Below, piece by piece: positions 9,057 through 19,924 of a DNA stretch of 43,363 nt (position 1 is the stretch's first letter; each line of letters begins with the position of its first letter). Origin of the DNA: Pelomyxa schiedti (taxonomy: Eukaryota; Evosea; Pelobiontida; Pelomyxidae); contig JAHLWZ010000031.1 in NCBI GenBank assembly GCA_020536535.1, positions 644-44,006 on the forward strand. The letters run 5' to 3'. The notes beneath the pieces were generated by a model. The model saw only the letters and a program-made list of their open reading frames with translations, was not told the origin of the DNA and did no database searches. The translations under genes and the position numbers were made by a program.

Positions 9057-12000
9057 TTATAGCTTTCTCCTTGCACTTCTTGGGTATCTCGGTTGTGGTG
9101 CTTGCTGTTGGGCAACTTGTTGCTGCTGTTGTGGTTGTGGTTGTTGTTGTTGTTGCGCCGGAGGTTGCTTTTGGTGTTGGTTTGGGGATGGTGTGTGGGT
9201 GACAGAGGGAGGGGATGGTGTGCCATTTGTTGTTGTGGTGGTGGTGTTAGTAGTGGTGGTGGTTGCGGTTGTTGTGGACTTGATTGGGGATGCTGCGGAA
9301 CTTCTTGGTTTGGAAGGTGAGGTGGTGTTCTTTGGACCAGAGGGTGGTGTGAAGTGCATTTGAACGGACGGCGGCGTCGGTGTGTTCGGCTGCGCAGGGT
9401 TTAAGGTTTGGTTGAGAGGCTTCAGCGGTCTACCCCACAGCGAGTCTACAACGGAATCTGCATTCGATTTGTAACAAGAGAATTCGGAGTAAAACTCTAA
9501 CCTTTATGAACAACAATTGTATAGGCGGAATCACGAAGTACAACTAGAGAGGGATCCTTAACAGTCTGGCTGTCGACAAGAACTCTTGCAATCTAACTGG
9601 GTTAGAAAAGAGAGAATGGGACTAGATACACACAGTTGAGAGTTTATCAGGAGTAGGAAGCGGACCGGCAGTTACAATAGCACCACCAGCAGTGAGGATG
9701 CATCTAAAACTAGATTCGACTTTCGAGTCTCTCAGTAACAAGTGAAGGTTTTCTCTCTGCACAGTGTTAAAAATGAAGAGATAAACAGATATAAAATACA
9801 AACATGGAAACGGGGCTTTCTTTTTTCTTTTACTTCAGTTCGGCATAATCGAGGTAATCCGGCATCTTGTAAGTGTTAGGAATGAACCCTTAAGTGATAA
9901 ACTACTTGGAGATGTAGGCTGTTCGCCCTTTGGAGGGTTTGTTTCGCACAACTCATGCTCGATTTTTTTGGGTTTCGTGCCTTGGTCTACAATGTAAGAA
10001 GGGGAAACCACCCTACTGATAGGTAAAGCTATGGAGAGCAAAAAAGAGCCCTCATACCAGCATCCTGCAGCACAAGCTGAGAACATTTGTTCTGAAGAAT
10101 CAAAATTCGCTGCGATGAGAATGGTTTTCCTATCCAGTACCTTGGGTACAATGGTCCCCCCAATCTTAGTGATAACTGTTTCATAAAGAGGAAAATTAGT
10201 ATTTCATGCCGCCACCAGTGGACGCACTTTTCTGAAGTTGTGCGGTAAAGTTCAAGGCCGATTTAGAGACAACAAACTGGCGGGACTTGGTAGAGTTAAA
10301 AAGGGAGAAAAAAAAGTTAGGGAACCCTGATTTTATTTTTCCATTTTATAACGTTCTGCTTCTTCTTCACTTCAGGATTCTCATAGGTAACAAGAACTGG
10401 TGCCTTGAGTGCGAGGAAAGTAAGTGTGGGAACATACATTGACTTGCTGCCAATTCCGGATCGACGTCGAGTTCAGGTGCCGGAGATGACATTTGTGTGG
10501 CTTCCTAAGGAAAATTGTGAGAATGACAGTGCTAAATACTGCGTACTTCGGAATCAAGGTCATCTTTTGTGTGCAGTAAAGCATAAATGTCGTGGTGAAC
10601 CTCCTTTGAAAAATATTACAAGGGAGAAATTAAAATTCATCGCTCACTGGTGGCGGCCTGCCTTCTGGAAGCGGTCCTGGGAGCTCCCTGTTTTTAACTG
10701 TATCCATCAACTCCTGTATGTCTCCCAGCATTTGTTTGAGTTCTTCGTCGTCGAGCTTCTTCTGTTGCTCTTCTTTTTCTCGTTTCTCCTTTTCTTCTCT
10801 CTCTAGTCTTTCTCTTTCCAATCTCCGTCTCTCGGCAGTTTCCTGCTCTTGCTTGATTCTCTCCCTTTCAAGACGCTCCTTTTCTTCTTTTTCCAGTCTT
10901 TCCCTTTCTTCCCTTTCCTCCCTTTCCTTTTTTTCCTTTTGCTCCTGGGCATTTCTTTCCATTTCCAATCTTTCCCTTTCCTCCCTTTGTATTTTTTCTC
11001 TTTCCTCTTTTGCAATCCTTTCCCTTTCTTTTGCCATCCTTTCCTTTTCCTCTTGTGCAATCCTTTCCTTTTCCTCTTGCGCAATCCTTTCCCTTTCCTC
11101 CCTTTGGATTTTTTCCTCTTCCTCTTTTTTAAGTCTTTCCCTTGTTTCCTTTTCAATCCTTTCCTTTTCCATTCTTTCCTTTTCCACCCTTTCCTGTGCT
11201 TCCCTTGCAGTTCGCTCCTGCTGTTCTCTTTGTTCCCTTTCCATTTTTTCTTGATCTTCTCTTGCTTTATTCACTTTTGGTTTTTCTTCTTCATGTCCAG
11301 AACTTTGACACGCCTGGCCAACAGGCTCTTTCAATATTTGTTTCGTTCCTTTTTGCGGGGCATTCTCTGTGCCACTCATTTTATGAGCATTTTTCAGGTC
11401 TTCTTCAAAGCTCTGTGTCTCAAGAAGCTCACCCTTAAAGCAGGTTAGAACTTCTCTCTAAAACCATGACCATACCTTCATGACACAGAGGGTAAGCCAA
11501 TCAAGTGATACAACCGGAATCCCCCATTTGATTGCTGCTTCATACTTTCTACCACAGGCTTGCCCAGAAATCAAGTGGGTAGTGTGGTTTTTGGAAAACC
11601 TTTAGAGGTCATTTCTTAAAGGTGACTGGGGAGCATAGAGTCCACACGTTGCGTTAAACTTCCCCCCAAGTGCAAAGGTTAGGTGTTTCACTTCTCTCAT
11701 ATTAACTGTGTCAAGGGATGATGCACAAGTTATCAGAGCCTTCCCAATATCACTGGGAATGGTGTGTCCGAGGGGTGTGTAGAGCACAGACTGCTTTGGA
11801 TCCACGATTTTCTTATCCTGGCCAGAATTAATTGCTCACTGTAGTGTTAACAACCATACTTTGTAGCATCGGTCAAGCCATTCAAGGGTAACCATAACCA
11901 CTGGCTTCTTCATTTTCACCCCTGTAGGGAGACATTGGGAGCCATGTGAAGAAACTATATAGTCAGCTGCTTCGGCTCCTCTGGTGAGTTCAATGCCGCC

Positions 12001-14899
12001 ACAAGTTTTAATAAATAGCCTGACTTGCTCAGCCTAGAAACAAGTGGCAAAAGTTAGGGGAGGGGTGAAAGCACCAATGTATACTTTCGTAACATCAGGT
12101 AGACGCCAGAGGAAGAATTTCTTGCCTTCAAAAACAGAGTTCCTAATGCTCAATGAGGGAAACTGGCTGAGCGAATAAGAACTTACTCTACTATTGGCAT
12201 GCAAATCTGAGACCCGGGAGTGCATCTTAGTGTTATCAGATGGTAAATAGTGTTAAGAAAAGATAACGAACTGATCGTTGTCAGTGCCAGTGTTTGAACT
12301 TTGAGGTGGGGGGGTGCTTGGTGGAGGTGAGGGACATGAAGCGAGGGCCATCCCTTCTGCAGATCTATCAACCCTAGGCCGCTTTGCAGAGGGGGGTTTA
12401 GCCTCGACAGTACCTAAGTATAGTTGTGATGTAATAATTATACAAAGGTGAATACATACAAGTGTGCTCTACTGAGTATATGGATGGTGTGTAGTGCTTC
12501 TCCAGCAACTTTTCTTTCTTAGCATAACTTTGAAGAAGCCAGTCGGCAATAACAACGAAGACATGGTCTTGTACACATGCAACCCTGAGGGGTGTCATAA
12601 AGGAGAAAGAGAAAATCTGTTCAACTCTGGCAAAATAGCATTTGTCTGTGCCACAATTATGTGAGTAGCTCCATCTAAAGGTCCTTCTGGAACAGTGGCC
12701 CCCGCCTAACTGTTGGGTAATTGTGACACGGTAACCTTGAATTTGAACCTTCAAAGCCATTTTCCTCAAGTCCTCAGTTTGTGTTTTATTGAATCCGACA
12801 ATACATATTTTCAGACCTAAGAGGAAGTCCTCCCCTGAAGTATTACATATCAGTGAAACCAAACGGTACCAACAAGTTCAAGAATACCAAGTTCAGGTGC
12901 AAAGGAGAAAGGGTCTTCAGTGACACGCCCTGCAAAAAGGTTTTCCTTGGGAAAAAACCAACCAAAGCAGTAATGATACTTCGCTCATCTGTGCACTTCT
13001 TCAGCCAGTCAATGGATAGTACCCAGGTAGCTGATTTGGATGCAGCTTGAAATATGTCGCCACTGGGCCTCTGATGGAGTTAGTGTGGCCAAATTTTGTA
13101 AATTGGAAGAAAACCCCAACGATCAGATGAGTAACTGCGTCTGAGTACTCCTCTGTAAAGGAAGCACCCAGAAGTTGGCACCAAAAATACACCTCCTCGC
13201 AATTATCAGGAGCTGAACAACTCTTTAGTGTGATACATCAAAAAAGAAGACATACACATATTTGAGGTACATATTGTACAACCCTGAAGAGGCAAGGCAG
13301 GACCAATTAACCATTTATCAATTGGTGGTGGTTCCTTGGATGTTGAAGAAGCCCATCTATACAGCCACTGTGTATGAACGACTGGAATGTCGAAATCAAA
13401 GGCTTTCTGGGTTTTTTTTTTTTGGTTTGTATTGGTTTTGAACGGCAGTTGTGATAAGGACTAACCAAGACTTTCCCAGAATTCCAAGTACTGGCTATCA
13501 CTAACCTACATTCTTCCGTCAGGTTGGCTTCAAGGTGAACACCTCGGGACTTGAGTATGCGCGTTATCTTCTCCTAGTTTGGTGGTTATTGTTGAGCCAG
13601 TAACAGGGTTCACACGTTGAGGTGGGGATTAGAGGACCTTTTCCTCAACAGGTTGCCCCGAGAGAGTCACAACCAGCACCTTCCCACCACCACCATCACC
13701 ACCACCACCATCCCCGCCAGTGGTACACGCCCCCGCTGTGCTCCCACCACCACCACCACGACGCCGCACCGCCGCCATTCCCCCTCCCCCACCGTCATCC
13801 ATCCCATCGTCATAATCCTGTTGGTTGTTGTTGTCATCGACATAGGAGGTAGTTGCTCTGTGCTCGCTCTTGATTGCGCCACGCCCCCCGCCCCCACCCC
13901 CACCACCACCACGTCCACGTAGTGATACACAACAAGGATCCCCTGTGATTGTCACCCCCTTGGGCTTTTCGTGACCATAATGATGCTGATGCTGCTGCTG
14001 CTGCGGGGGTAGCCGACTCCTGCCCGACGATGTACTCGTCGTTGTGGCGGAGGTGCTCGTCGTCGTTGGTGGTGGTGGCGGCCCCATCACGTCGTCCTCG
14101 TAGTCTGCATCGCCGCCGCCAGCTCCTCCTCTCCCTGCCTCCCCCTCGTCATCCTCCTGCTTGTAGTGGATCTTGTTGTTGTGGTTGTGGCTATTTCTAT
14201 TGGTGCTGTGGGGGGGTTCGTGGTGCCTGGCGGTGGTGGAGGAGGAGGAGGACAGGGGCGTGGTGGCGTATGGGGGGGTAGCGGGCCCGCGCAGCGAGTA
14301 GGGCGCCGACGCGGGGGCCAGAATGGCGCCCCCCCCGTGCATAGGGGAGGGCGACGTAGGAGACCCCGAGGGCGAGGACGAGGACGAGGACGAGGAGGAG
14401 GAAGGGGAGGACGAGGGGGGTCGGCCGCCGCGGTGGGTGGTTGTGGTGTGTGTCCCCTTGTTGTTGTGGTGGTGGTGGTGGGGCTGGGGCTGATGAGGGG
14501 GCCGCGGGCGCGACGCCGTGGGCGACAGGGTTGGCGACGACGGCGCACGCGGCGACGCAGTGCTGGTGGACACGTTGAGAGAAAGTTGTTGGTGTGGTCG
14601 ACGCCGCATGGTGTTGCTTGCTGCTTGCGCGTGTGCGTGTGTGTGTTGTATCGCGGCGTGTACGGCACGCTGTTGTGCCAAGAAGACAAAAAAAACGGAA
14701 CAAACGCAATAAAAAGATCGCCAACAACAAGAGATTGACAGAAGGCGCTCCCACAATACTCGCGCATGCCATTCGGTTCCGAAGGGGGGTGCACTTCCTC
14801 TGTCAGTGACTCACCAAGCTGTTTATAAACCAGTTCCTTGAATTTGTGCTTCGATAAAGCGGCGATTGGAGCAAGCACCGACACCAGCCAGGCAGGCAT
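9057..14899 (-). CDS. Multi-BRCT scaffold (TopBP1/Dpb11/Rad4-like) with internal coiled coil
   Basis: A large multi-exon gene. After a proposed short first exon (MPAWLVSVLAP, 14899) comes a H/S/T/G/P-rich stretch (about 14690-13690). Roughly seven BRCT repeats follow. BRCT1 is at 13660-13340 (VVTLSGQPVEEK, IPVVHTQWLYRW). BRCT2 is at 13200-13010 (DAVTHLIV, WVLSIDWLKKC). BRCT3 is at 12850-12440 (GLKICIVGF, DGATHIIVAQ, VVIADWL). BRCT4 is at 12190-11880 (FEGKKFFLW, VVMVTLEWLDRC). BRCT5 is at 11820-11470 (TTHLISGQ, IPVVSLDWLTLC). BRCT6 is at about 10300-9900 (GGTIVPKVLDRKTILIA). BRCT7 is at about 9770-9430. A KER-rich coiled coil of some 200 residues (11380-10650) separates BRCT5 and BRCT6, and an NLS-like KRPRV lies near 12370. 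The tail is T/Q/P-rich. Such proteins bind phosphoproteins in replication and checkpoint signalling. Small exons between 10600 and 9800 and the 5' end remain uncertain. Confidence 0.75.
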
Positions 14900-14906
14900 T
14901 TAACAA
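14900..14906. promoter_or_regulatory. 7-bp gap between divergent start codons
   Basis: The proposed ATG of the BRCT gene (minus, 14899-14897) and the ATG of the nonaspanin (plus, 14907-14909) are separated by only seven bases. The two mRNAs must then have overlapping 5' ends, with promoters inside each other's genes, or one start is wrong. The nonaspanin start is the safer one, because a signal peptide follows it directly. Confidence 0.4.
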
Positions 14907-17563
14907 ATGACAACACAGAAGAGGAGCGTAGCGGTGCTTGCGGCGGTGGTAGTGGTAGTTTGGTGTTTGAGCGACACGGGGGTTATGGGATACTACCTGC
15001 CAGGAGTTGCGCCGGTAGATTACGTAGCCGGGGAGGGGATCAACGTGCACGTGACACAGTTGACGAGCGTGCGGGCGCAGTTGCCGTACACGTACTGGAG
15101 CGCCCCGTTCTGCGAACCCAAGAATCTGGTGAAGCAGGACGCAAACCTGGGTGAGATACTCAGGGGTGCCAGGATCACAAACTCCCTGTACAATGTATGT
15201 GTCTGTCCATCGGTGTTACTATCTAGTTATGGGAGAGATAGATGTCAACTTGTTGCTTTTGCTGTTTCCTTTCCTCCTGGTTTTAATTTTCTGAGTTTGA
15301 ATTTCACAGGTGATTGTTGGGAAGGATCAGAAGTGTATGGTTCTGGGAGAAGGGGAAGAGATCAAGAAAGTTGGAAATGGTGCTGCTACAAGTTGTACGA
15401 GAGAGTACAACCCAAAGGAAGTGTCTAAGTTCAGGCGCTTTATTAGGGATGAATACCGCATTAATTGGTGCGTCTCTTGTATCATCTTTTCTTGATTTCT
15501 CATTGCCAAACAGTGAACTTGATAATATGCCGGCTGCTCAGCCCATGATGTCTGGCACTGCCCTTGTGTATACCATTGGCGTGCCGATGGTGAGGCTCTT
15601 ATTTCTTTTTTTTTTTTAAATTCATCTCGAATTCAGGGGACAGCAAGTGGCAACAAGGTTTGAGTACCTGTCAACTTGTTAAAAAACAAACTTTGCTTTA
15701 GAAGGATATACGGAAACTGTCTACCTCACTGAATAACCATTTTTCAATCACTGTGAAGTATGAAACCAACAGTTCATAAACATCACCCTTATCTGTATTG
15801 AAGGTTCCACCCAGAAGCCGGAAATACGTCAAGAATAACTGGTTTTGAGATTGAACCTCACAGGTTGTCAAATCTCATTTCCTTTATGCTTACGGAATAA
15901 TTGTAGCATTGATTATGACCAGCGGCACGTCAGTGATGCTCCAGACTGCCAGTATGCACAAGGTCCAGTATTATACCTGACTTCTAATACGTCGAAACGA
16001 ATAGCCTGGACATATTCAGTCAAGTGGGTGGTATGGGCGTAATCTCGACCTAAGTTTTTCTAATGCGTTGTTAGGAAGACACGGTGGAGTGGACAGATAG
16101 ATTTGACCGCTACTTTGGCAATATTGAGACACAGATACATTGGTTTTCGATTGTAAACAGCCTGCTGATCGTACTATTCTTGTCTGGTAGGTAAATGGCA
16201 TCTATTAGTGCACTCAATACTGTATTAGGAATGATAGCGATGATCATGATCCGTACCCTCCATGCTGATATTTTGAAGTACACCTCCAAGGATTCAGAGA
16301 CTGATACAGAAGAGACTGGGTGGAAGTTACTTCATGGGGATGTCTTTAGGGCACCAAAAAACAGGATAGTTCTTTCAGTATTTGTAGGATTTGGGTCCCA
16401 AGTATTTGCCATGGCGATTATAACATTGAGTGAGACTTTTTCTTTTCTTTCCCAGCTAACTTTTCTCTAGTGTGTGGGCTTGTGGGATTAGTATCTCCGG
16501 CTAAGAAAGGAAGTGTATTGTCTGGAATGATTGCTCTCTTTGTTCTCATGGGGTAAGTCGCCTTTTCGAATTTTTTAATTTATATATTTTCCCCACAGTG
16601 CAGTGGCAGGTTACAATACATCACGAATATACAAAATGATGAAAGGACTCTTCTGGAAACAAGCAGCATTGATGGTTTGAACCTTGACTTACCCCGTTTT
16701 TCTTATTCTCGGCAGACCGCCTTCTTATTCCCGTCTGTAATTTTTGGAGTCTTCATGTTCATCGACTTCCTTATTCTTGGGCAGAAGTCATCTGGGGCAG
16801 TTCCCTTTGGTAATCCGGTGCAATTTGATTGTTATGATTATAACCGTGAATAGTCACATTTATGATAATTATGGCTCTTTGGTTTTGCGTGTCCCTCCCT
16901 CTAGTTTTTGCTGGTTCTTTCTACGGCTACAAGAAACCAGCAATAACCGTACCTGTTACAAGGATCAACGCAATACCGCGGACAGTTCCTGTTCAGGTTG
17001 GAGCACGATCAAACCCCATAAATCTTCTAAAATAGTCTTAACAATCCAAGGTGTGGTACATGCACCCAGTTGCGACTGTTGCAATGGGCGGAATACTCCC
17101 TTTTGGCGCCGTGTTCATAGAGCTGTATTTTGTCCTCACTGCTGTCTGGAATCAGCAGCTCTACTACATAGCGACATTCCTGTTCATAGTGTTTCTAATT
17201 CTGATTGTTACCTGTGCAGAGATATCCGTTGTGATGTGCTACTTCCAGCTGTGTTCCGAGGTTACTTCCTTCTTCCCATAATTGTTCCGGGCCGGCCGGC
17301 CAAACTAACAAAAATACTTCTAGGACTACAACTGGTGGTGGAGGTCGTACTTCACATCGGCATCATCCGGCTTTTACCTGTTCCTGTACAGCATATTCTA
17401 TTACTTCACCAAGCTGGAAATAAGCAACGGAGTGAGCACCATGATGTACTTTGGCTACACGTTCATCTTCACTCTGATGTTCTTTGTTCTGACCGGCTTC
17501 ATTGGATTCTACTCCTCCCTCATGTTTGTGCGAAAGATTTACGGTTCAGTGCCCCTAAGTTAA
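14907..17563 (+). CDS. Transmembrane 9 superfamily protein (nonaspanin/EMP70)
   Basis: A multi-exon gene from ATG 14907 to stop 17561-17563. The signal peptide is followed by the family hallmark YLPGVAPVDYVAGEG and LPYTYWSAPFCEP. The lumenal domain continues with EYRIN/DNMPAA, FHPEAGNTSRITGFEIEP and YSVKWEEDTVEWTDRFD. The membrane domain begins at IHWFSIVNSLLIVLFLSG (about 16140). The conserved loop KYTSKDSETDTEETGWKLLH and HGDVFRAP follows, then about nine hydrophobic segments ending at FIGFYSSLMFVRKIYGSV. These proteins sit in Golgi/endosomal membranes and act in sorting, adhesion and phagocytosis in amoebae. The C-terminus reads KIYGSVPLS, where characterised members normally end in KIYxxVKxD, so the acidic COPI/ER-export-type signal is missing. 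Confidence 0.93.
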
Positions 17564-17649
17564 ACACGGCACCTGATACCACCACCAACCCCCTTGTACA
17601 GCCGATCAATCTGTCTTTCAAGAACCATCTTCAAAATACTTTTGTGATT

Positions 17650-18676
17650 ATGGATACTAGGACCGTCGTTGTGGTTGTCGTCACGATTACGAGGGCCATC
17701 GCCCATAATTACGCGGCGGGGGCATGGAGCGAAGCCCTTACAGGGAGCACCGCTCCTATCGATGCTGGAAGCAGCAGCAATTATGGGTGCGACTACTACG
17801 CCGCAGGTGATGGTGGGGATTTGAGGGATGCAAGTAGTGGTACGAGTAGTAGCAGTGATGGCACTGAAACGAATTATAATGAGGATCAAGGGGTTGTGCT
17901 ACCACAATGTTACAAGCTCCAGCCCTATCAGTATCTCCTCTAACTCCCACTTTCTCGTTGTTATGCTTCCCTGTTATATATGTGGATATTTGTGTTGTTA
18001 CTATCGCCGCGTGGGAATAGACCAGTTTTTTTTTGTGGGTGTTTTACCCCGACCGACACAGAAACACACTAGGTACACGTGCGAACCTTATGAGTGGAAC
18101 CCGCATTCCAGGAGCGCAGCCAAGTGTGATAAAAACGGCACTGTTCCCGTTACTTGCCACGCCGTGGAAGGCGTGAAATGCCTGGGTGACACTACTTTCA
18201 CTATCACACAACCCTGCTTGTGGACGTACTATCCCTTACTTTACCAATTGAATACACATACATTGAATACTTCAGTTAAGATAATACCGGCTTATTCACT
18301 CCTAATGTTGTTGCTGAACCCGGGGACAGAACCGGTTATACTTATGAAGTGGCACTGGGGCTTTCCTTATTTCTCGGCATATTTGGAATAGACAGATGTT
18401 ACCTTGGGTATATAAAAAGAAATAACCACTGGATCCAACTCTATTAGGTACCCCACTCTGGGAGTAATTAAATTCCTTACTTTTGGAGGATTCCTTGTCA
18501 TGTATGTTTACGATATCATTTCCATTGCCACACAGGTTTCAAACACTACCACCAATATAAATGTAATTCCTACACAGATTTTGCACCCATCAGATGGAAG
18601 TAACTTTGAATTCTCAACCACTAGCCTCCCCCGACTTTCACATGTCTACGCAACCAACCAGACCTATTACACATAA
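17650..18676 (+). CDS. TM2 domain-containing protein (TM2D family)
   Basis: Four exons (17650-17930, 18073-18225, 18330-18407, 18448-18676) join in frame. An N-terminal signal peptide (MDTRTVVVVVVTITRAIAHN) leads into a low-complexity stretch. A cysteine-rich ectodomain follows (YTCEPYEWNP, AKCDKNGTVPVTC, GVKCLGDTTF, TQPC), spaced as in TM2D1-3. The TM2 domain follows: YEVALGLSLFLGIFGIDRCY, LGYPTLGVIKFLTFGGF, MYVYDIISIA. It contains the DRxYLG-type turn between the two membrane helices. The lumenal tail is N/T-rich with several NxT/S glycosylation sequons. TM2D proteins are linked to Notch signalling and phagocytosis in animals; the role in protists is unknown. It lies 86 bases downstream of the nonaspanin in the same direction. 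Confidence 0.82.
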
Positions 18677-19031
18677 CATCACCATCACTCACCCATGACC
18701 TCCCTTCTCACATTGTACAATCCAACACACCAGCCATTTCCTCACTTTCACCGTATTTCTAAGAAAAAGGAAATCATCAAGATGAATGCCATGGAGTTGC
18801 GTGCCGGAGGGTCTGAGGCTGGTGTGTATGATCGATCGATCATGTTGCTTCGCCGATACGAATACAACACTAACTCCTACAAAACCTAAAAAGATAAACA
18901 ACCAGCTCGTGCTTTGATGGTGTGTGTTTACTGGTTTTTTTCCCAAACAACCCCGTCGGTTTAAATTAATGAATATCTACATTACTCTTTCACTGTAAAG
19001 ATCTTACTGTAACCGAACAACAAACTACAAG
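18677..19031. other. Intergenic / unresolved 5' end of the Arf gene
   Basis: The first exon or exons of the Arf-like gene must lie here, because the exon at 19032 starts mid-domain after a CAAG acceptor. A short open stretch, ISKKKEIIKM, near 18760 recalls the basic segment before the first beta strand of Arf proteins. However, I could not join it to the GLDESGKT exon with GT-AG signals in the right phase. Confidence 0.3.
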
Positions 19032-19593
19032 TTGGGGCTGGACGAGTCCGGAAAAACCGCTCTTCTTTACCGCCAAAAGCTGGGTGAAGTGATCACTACC
19101 ATTCCCACAATTGGATTCAATGTGGAGAGGATTCCGCACAAGAACCGCGAGTTTACTATTTGGGATGTTGGTGGCCAAGACAAAATCAGGCCTCTGTGGC
19201 ACCATGTATGTATCTAACACATGCATTGCACCACACATTCCGCAATATACCCAAAAAAAACCTGCAACCCTCCCACTTTAGCTAATTTTAATAATACAGT
19301 ACTTTTCTGGCACTCAAGTTCTCATCTGGGTTGTTGATGCACATGACCGCGAGAGAATGATTGAATCACGCGTCGAGCTTCACAGAGCTGTTGCTGATGA
19401 GATTCTACGTAATGCCCTTGTGCTGATACTCGCAAACAAGCAAGACTTGCCAGACGGCATGAACAAGGACGAACTCGCTGACATGCTTGAAATGCACAGA
19501 CTCGGAAACAGGAAGTGGACGATTCAACCCACCTCAGCAATTTCCGGAACCGGAATCACCGAGGGCCTGGACTGGGCTTACTCCAATTTGTAA
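19032..19593 (+). CDS. Arf/Arl-family small GTPase (5' end unresolved)
   Basis: Two clear exons, 19032-19205 and 19300-19593, join as HHYFSG across a 94-base intron. All G-motifs are visible: GLDESGKT (P-loop), IPTIGFNVE (switch 1), [13 protein letters not shown] (switch 2), [10 protein letters not shown] and SAISGTG. The protein ends [10 protein letters not shown] at stop 19591-19593. The order and spacing match Arf1/Arl-type GTPases, which recruit coats and effectors to Golgi and endosomal membranes. The N-terminal amphipathic helix with its expected myristoylated glycine was not located. The P-loop reads DES where classical Arf1 has DAA, so an Arl or divergent Arf is possible. Confidence 0.9.
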
Positions 19594-19924
19594 TGACCTT
19601 GGTGCTCCAGATTTTATTCCCTGTGGCACAAGTAACAGTTGGTAACCTTTCTGTGCAATAATAATTATCAGTCTCCTTCGAAAGGAAGGCAGGTTGTGGG
19701 AGTGACCAAAAACCTGGCAAGCAGAGTCACAATGGTTTGGCTTGTTATTGTGTAATAACATAGCTGCAGTGATGTAAGTACCGTTGTGGAAGTCCCAGAG
19801 GTATTGGTGTGGGGTCCATCACTGTAGAACCATGTATCTCGCGTGAATCTCACTTGGATGTATTTTCTCAAGAAAGAAATCGCTTCAAGCGATTCGTTTC
19901 AACCGAGGTACAAAAAAAAACCTG
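19594..19924. other. Intergenic, nothing seen
   Basis: This spans the 3' flank of the Arf-like gene and the upstream region of the BTB gene. It ends in an A9 run (19912-19920), four bases before the BTB start codon at 19925. No RNA gene or protein signal was found on either strand. Confidence 0.5.

Noticed and set aside
10718-11448. Long plus-strand frames of S, F, L and C runs
   Set aside because: These are the complement of the KER-rich coiled coil on the minus strand.
13660-14740. Several long overlapping open frames on both strands
   Set aside because: They arise from GC-rich simple repeats (CCA/CAC, GAC/GAG, GGT runs). Only the frame that runs into BRCT1 is kept; the others give Arg-, Val- or Gly-run proteins without domains.
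18689-18946. Minus-strand open frame with a hydrophobic N-terminus
   Set aside because: No domain and no splice partner; lies in the gap where the Arf 5' exon is expected.
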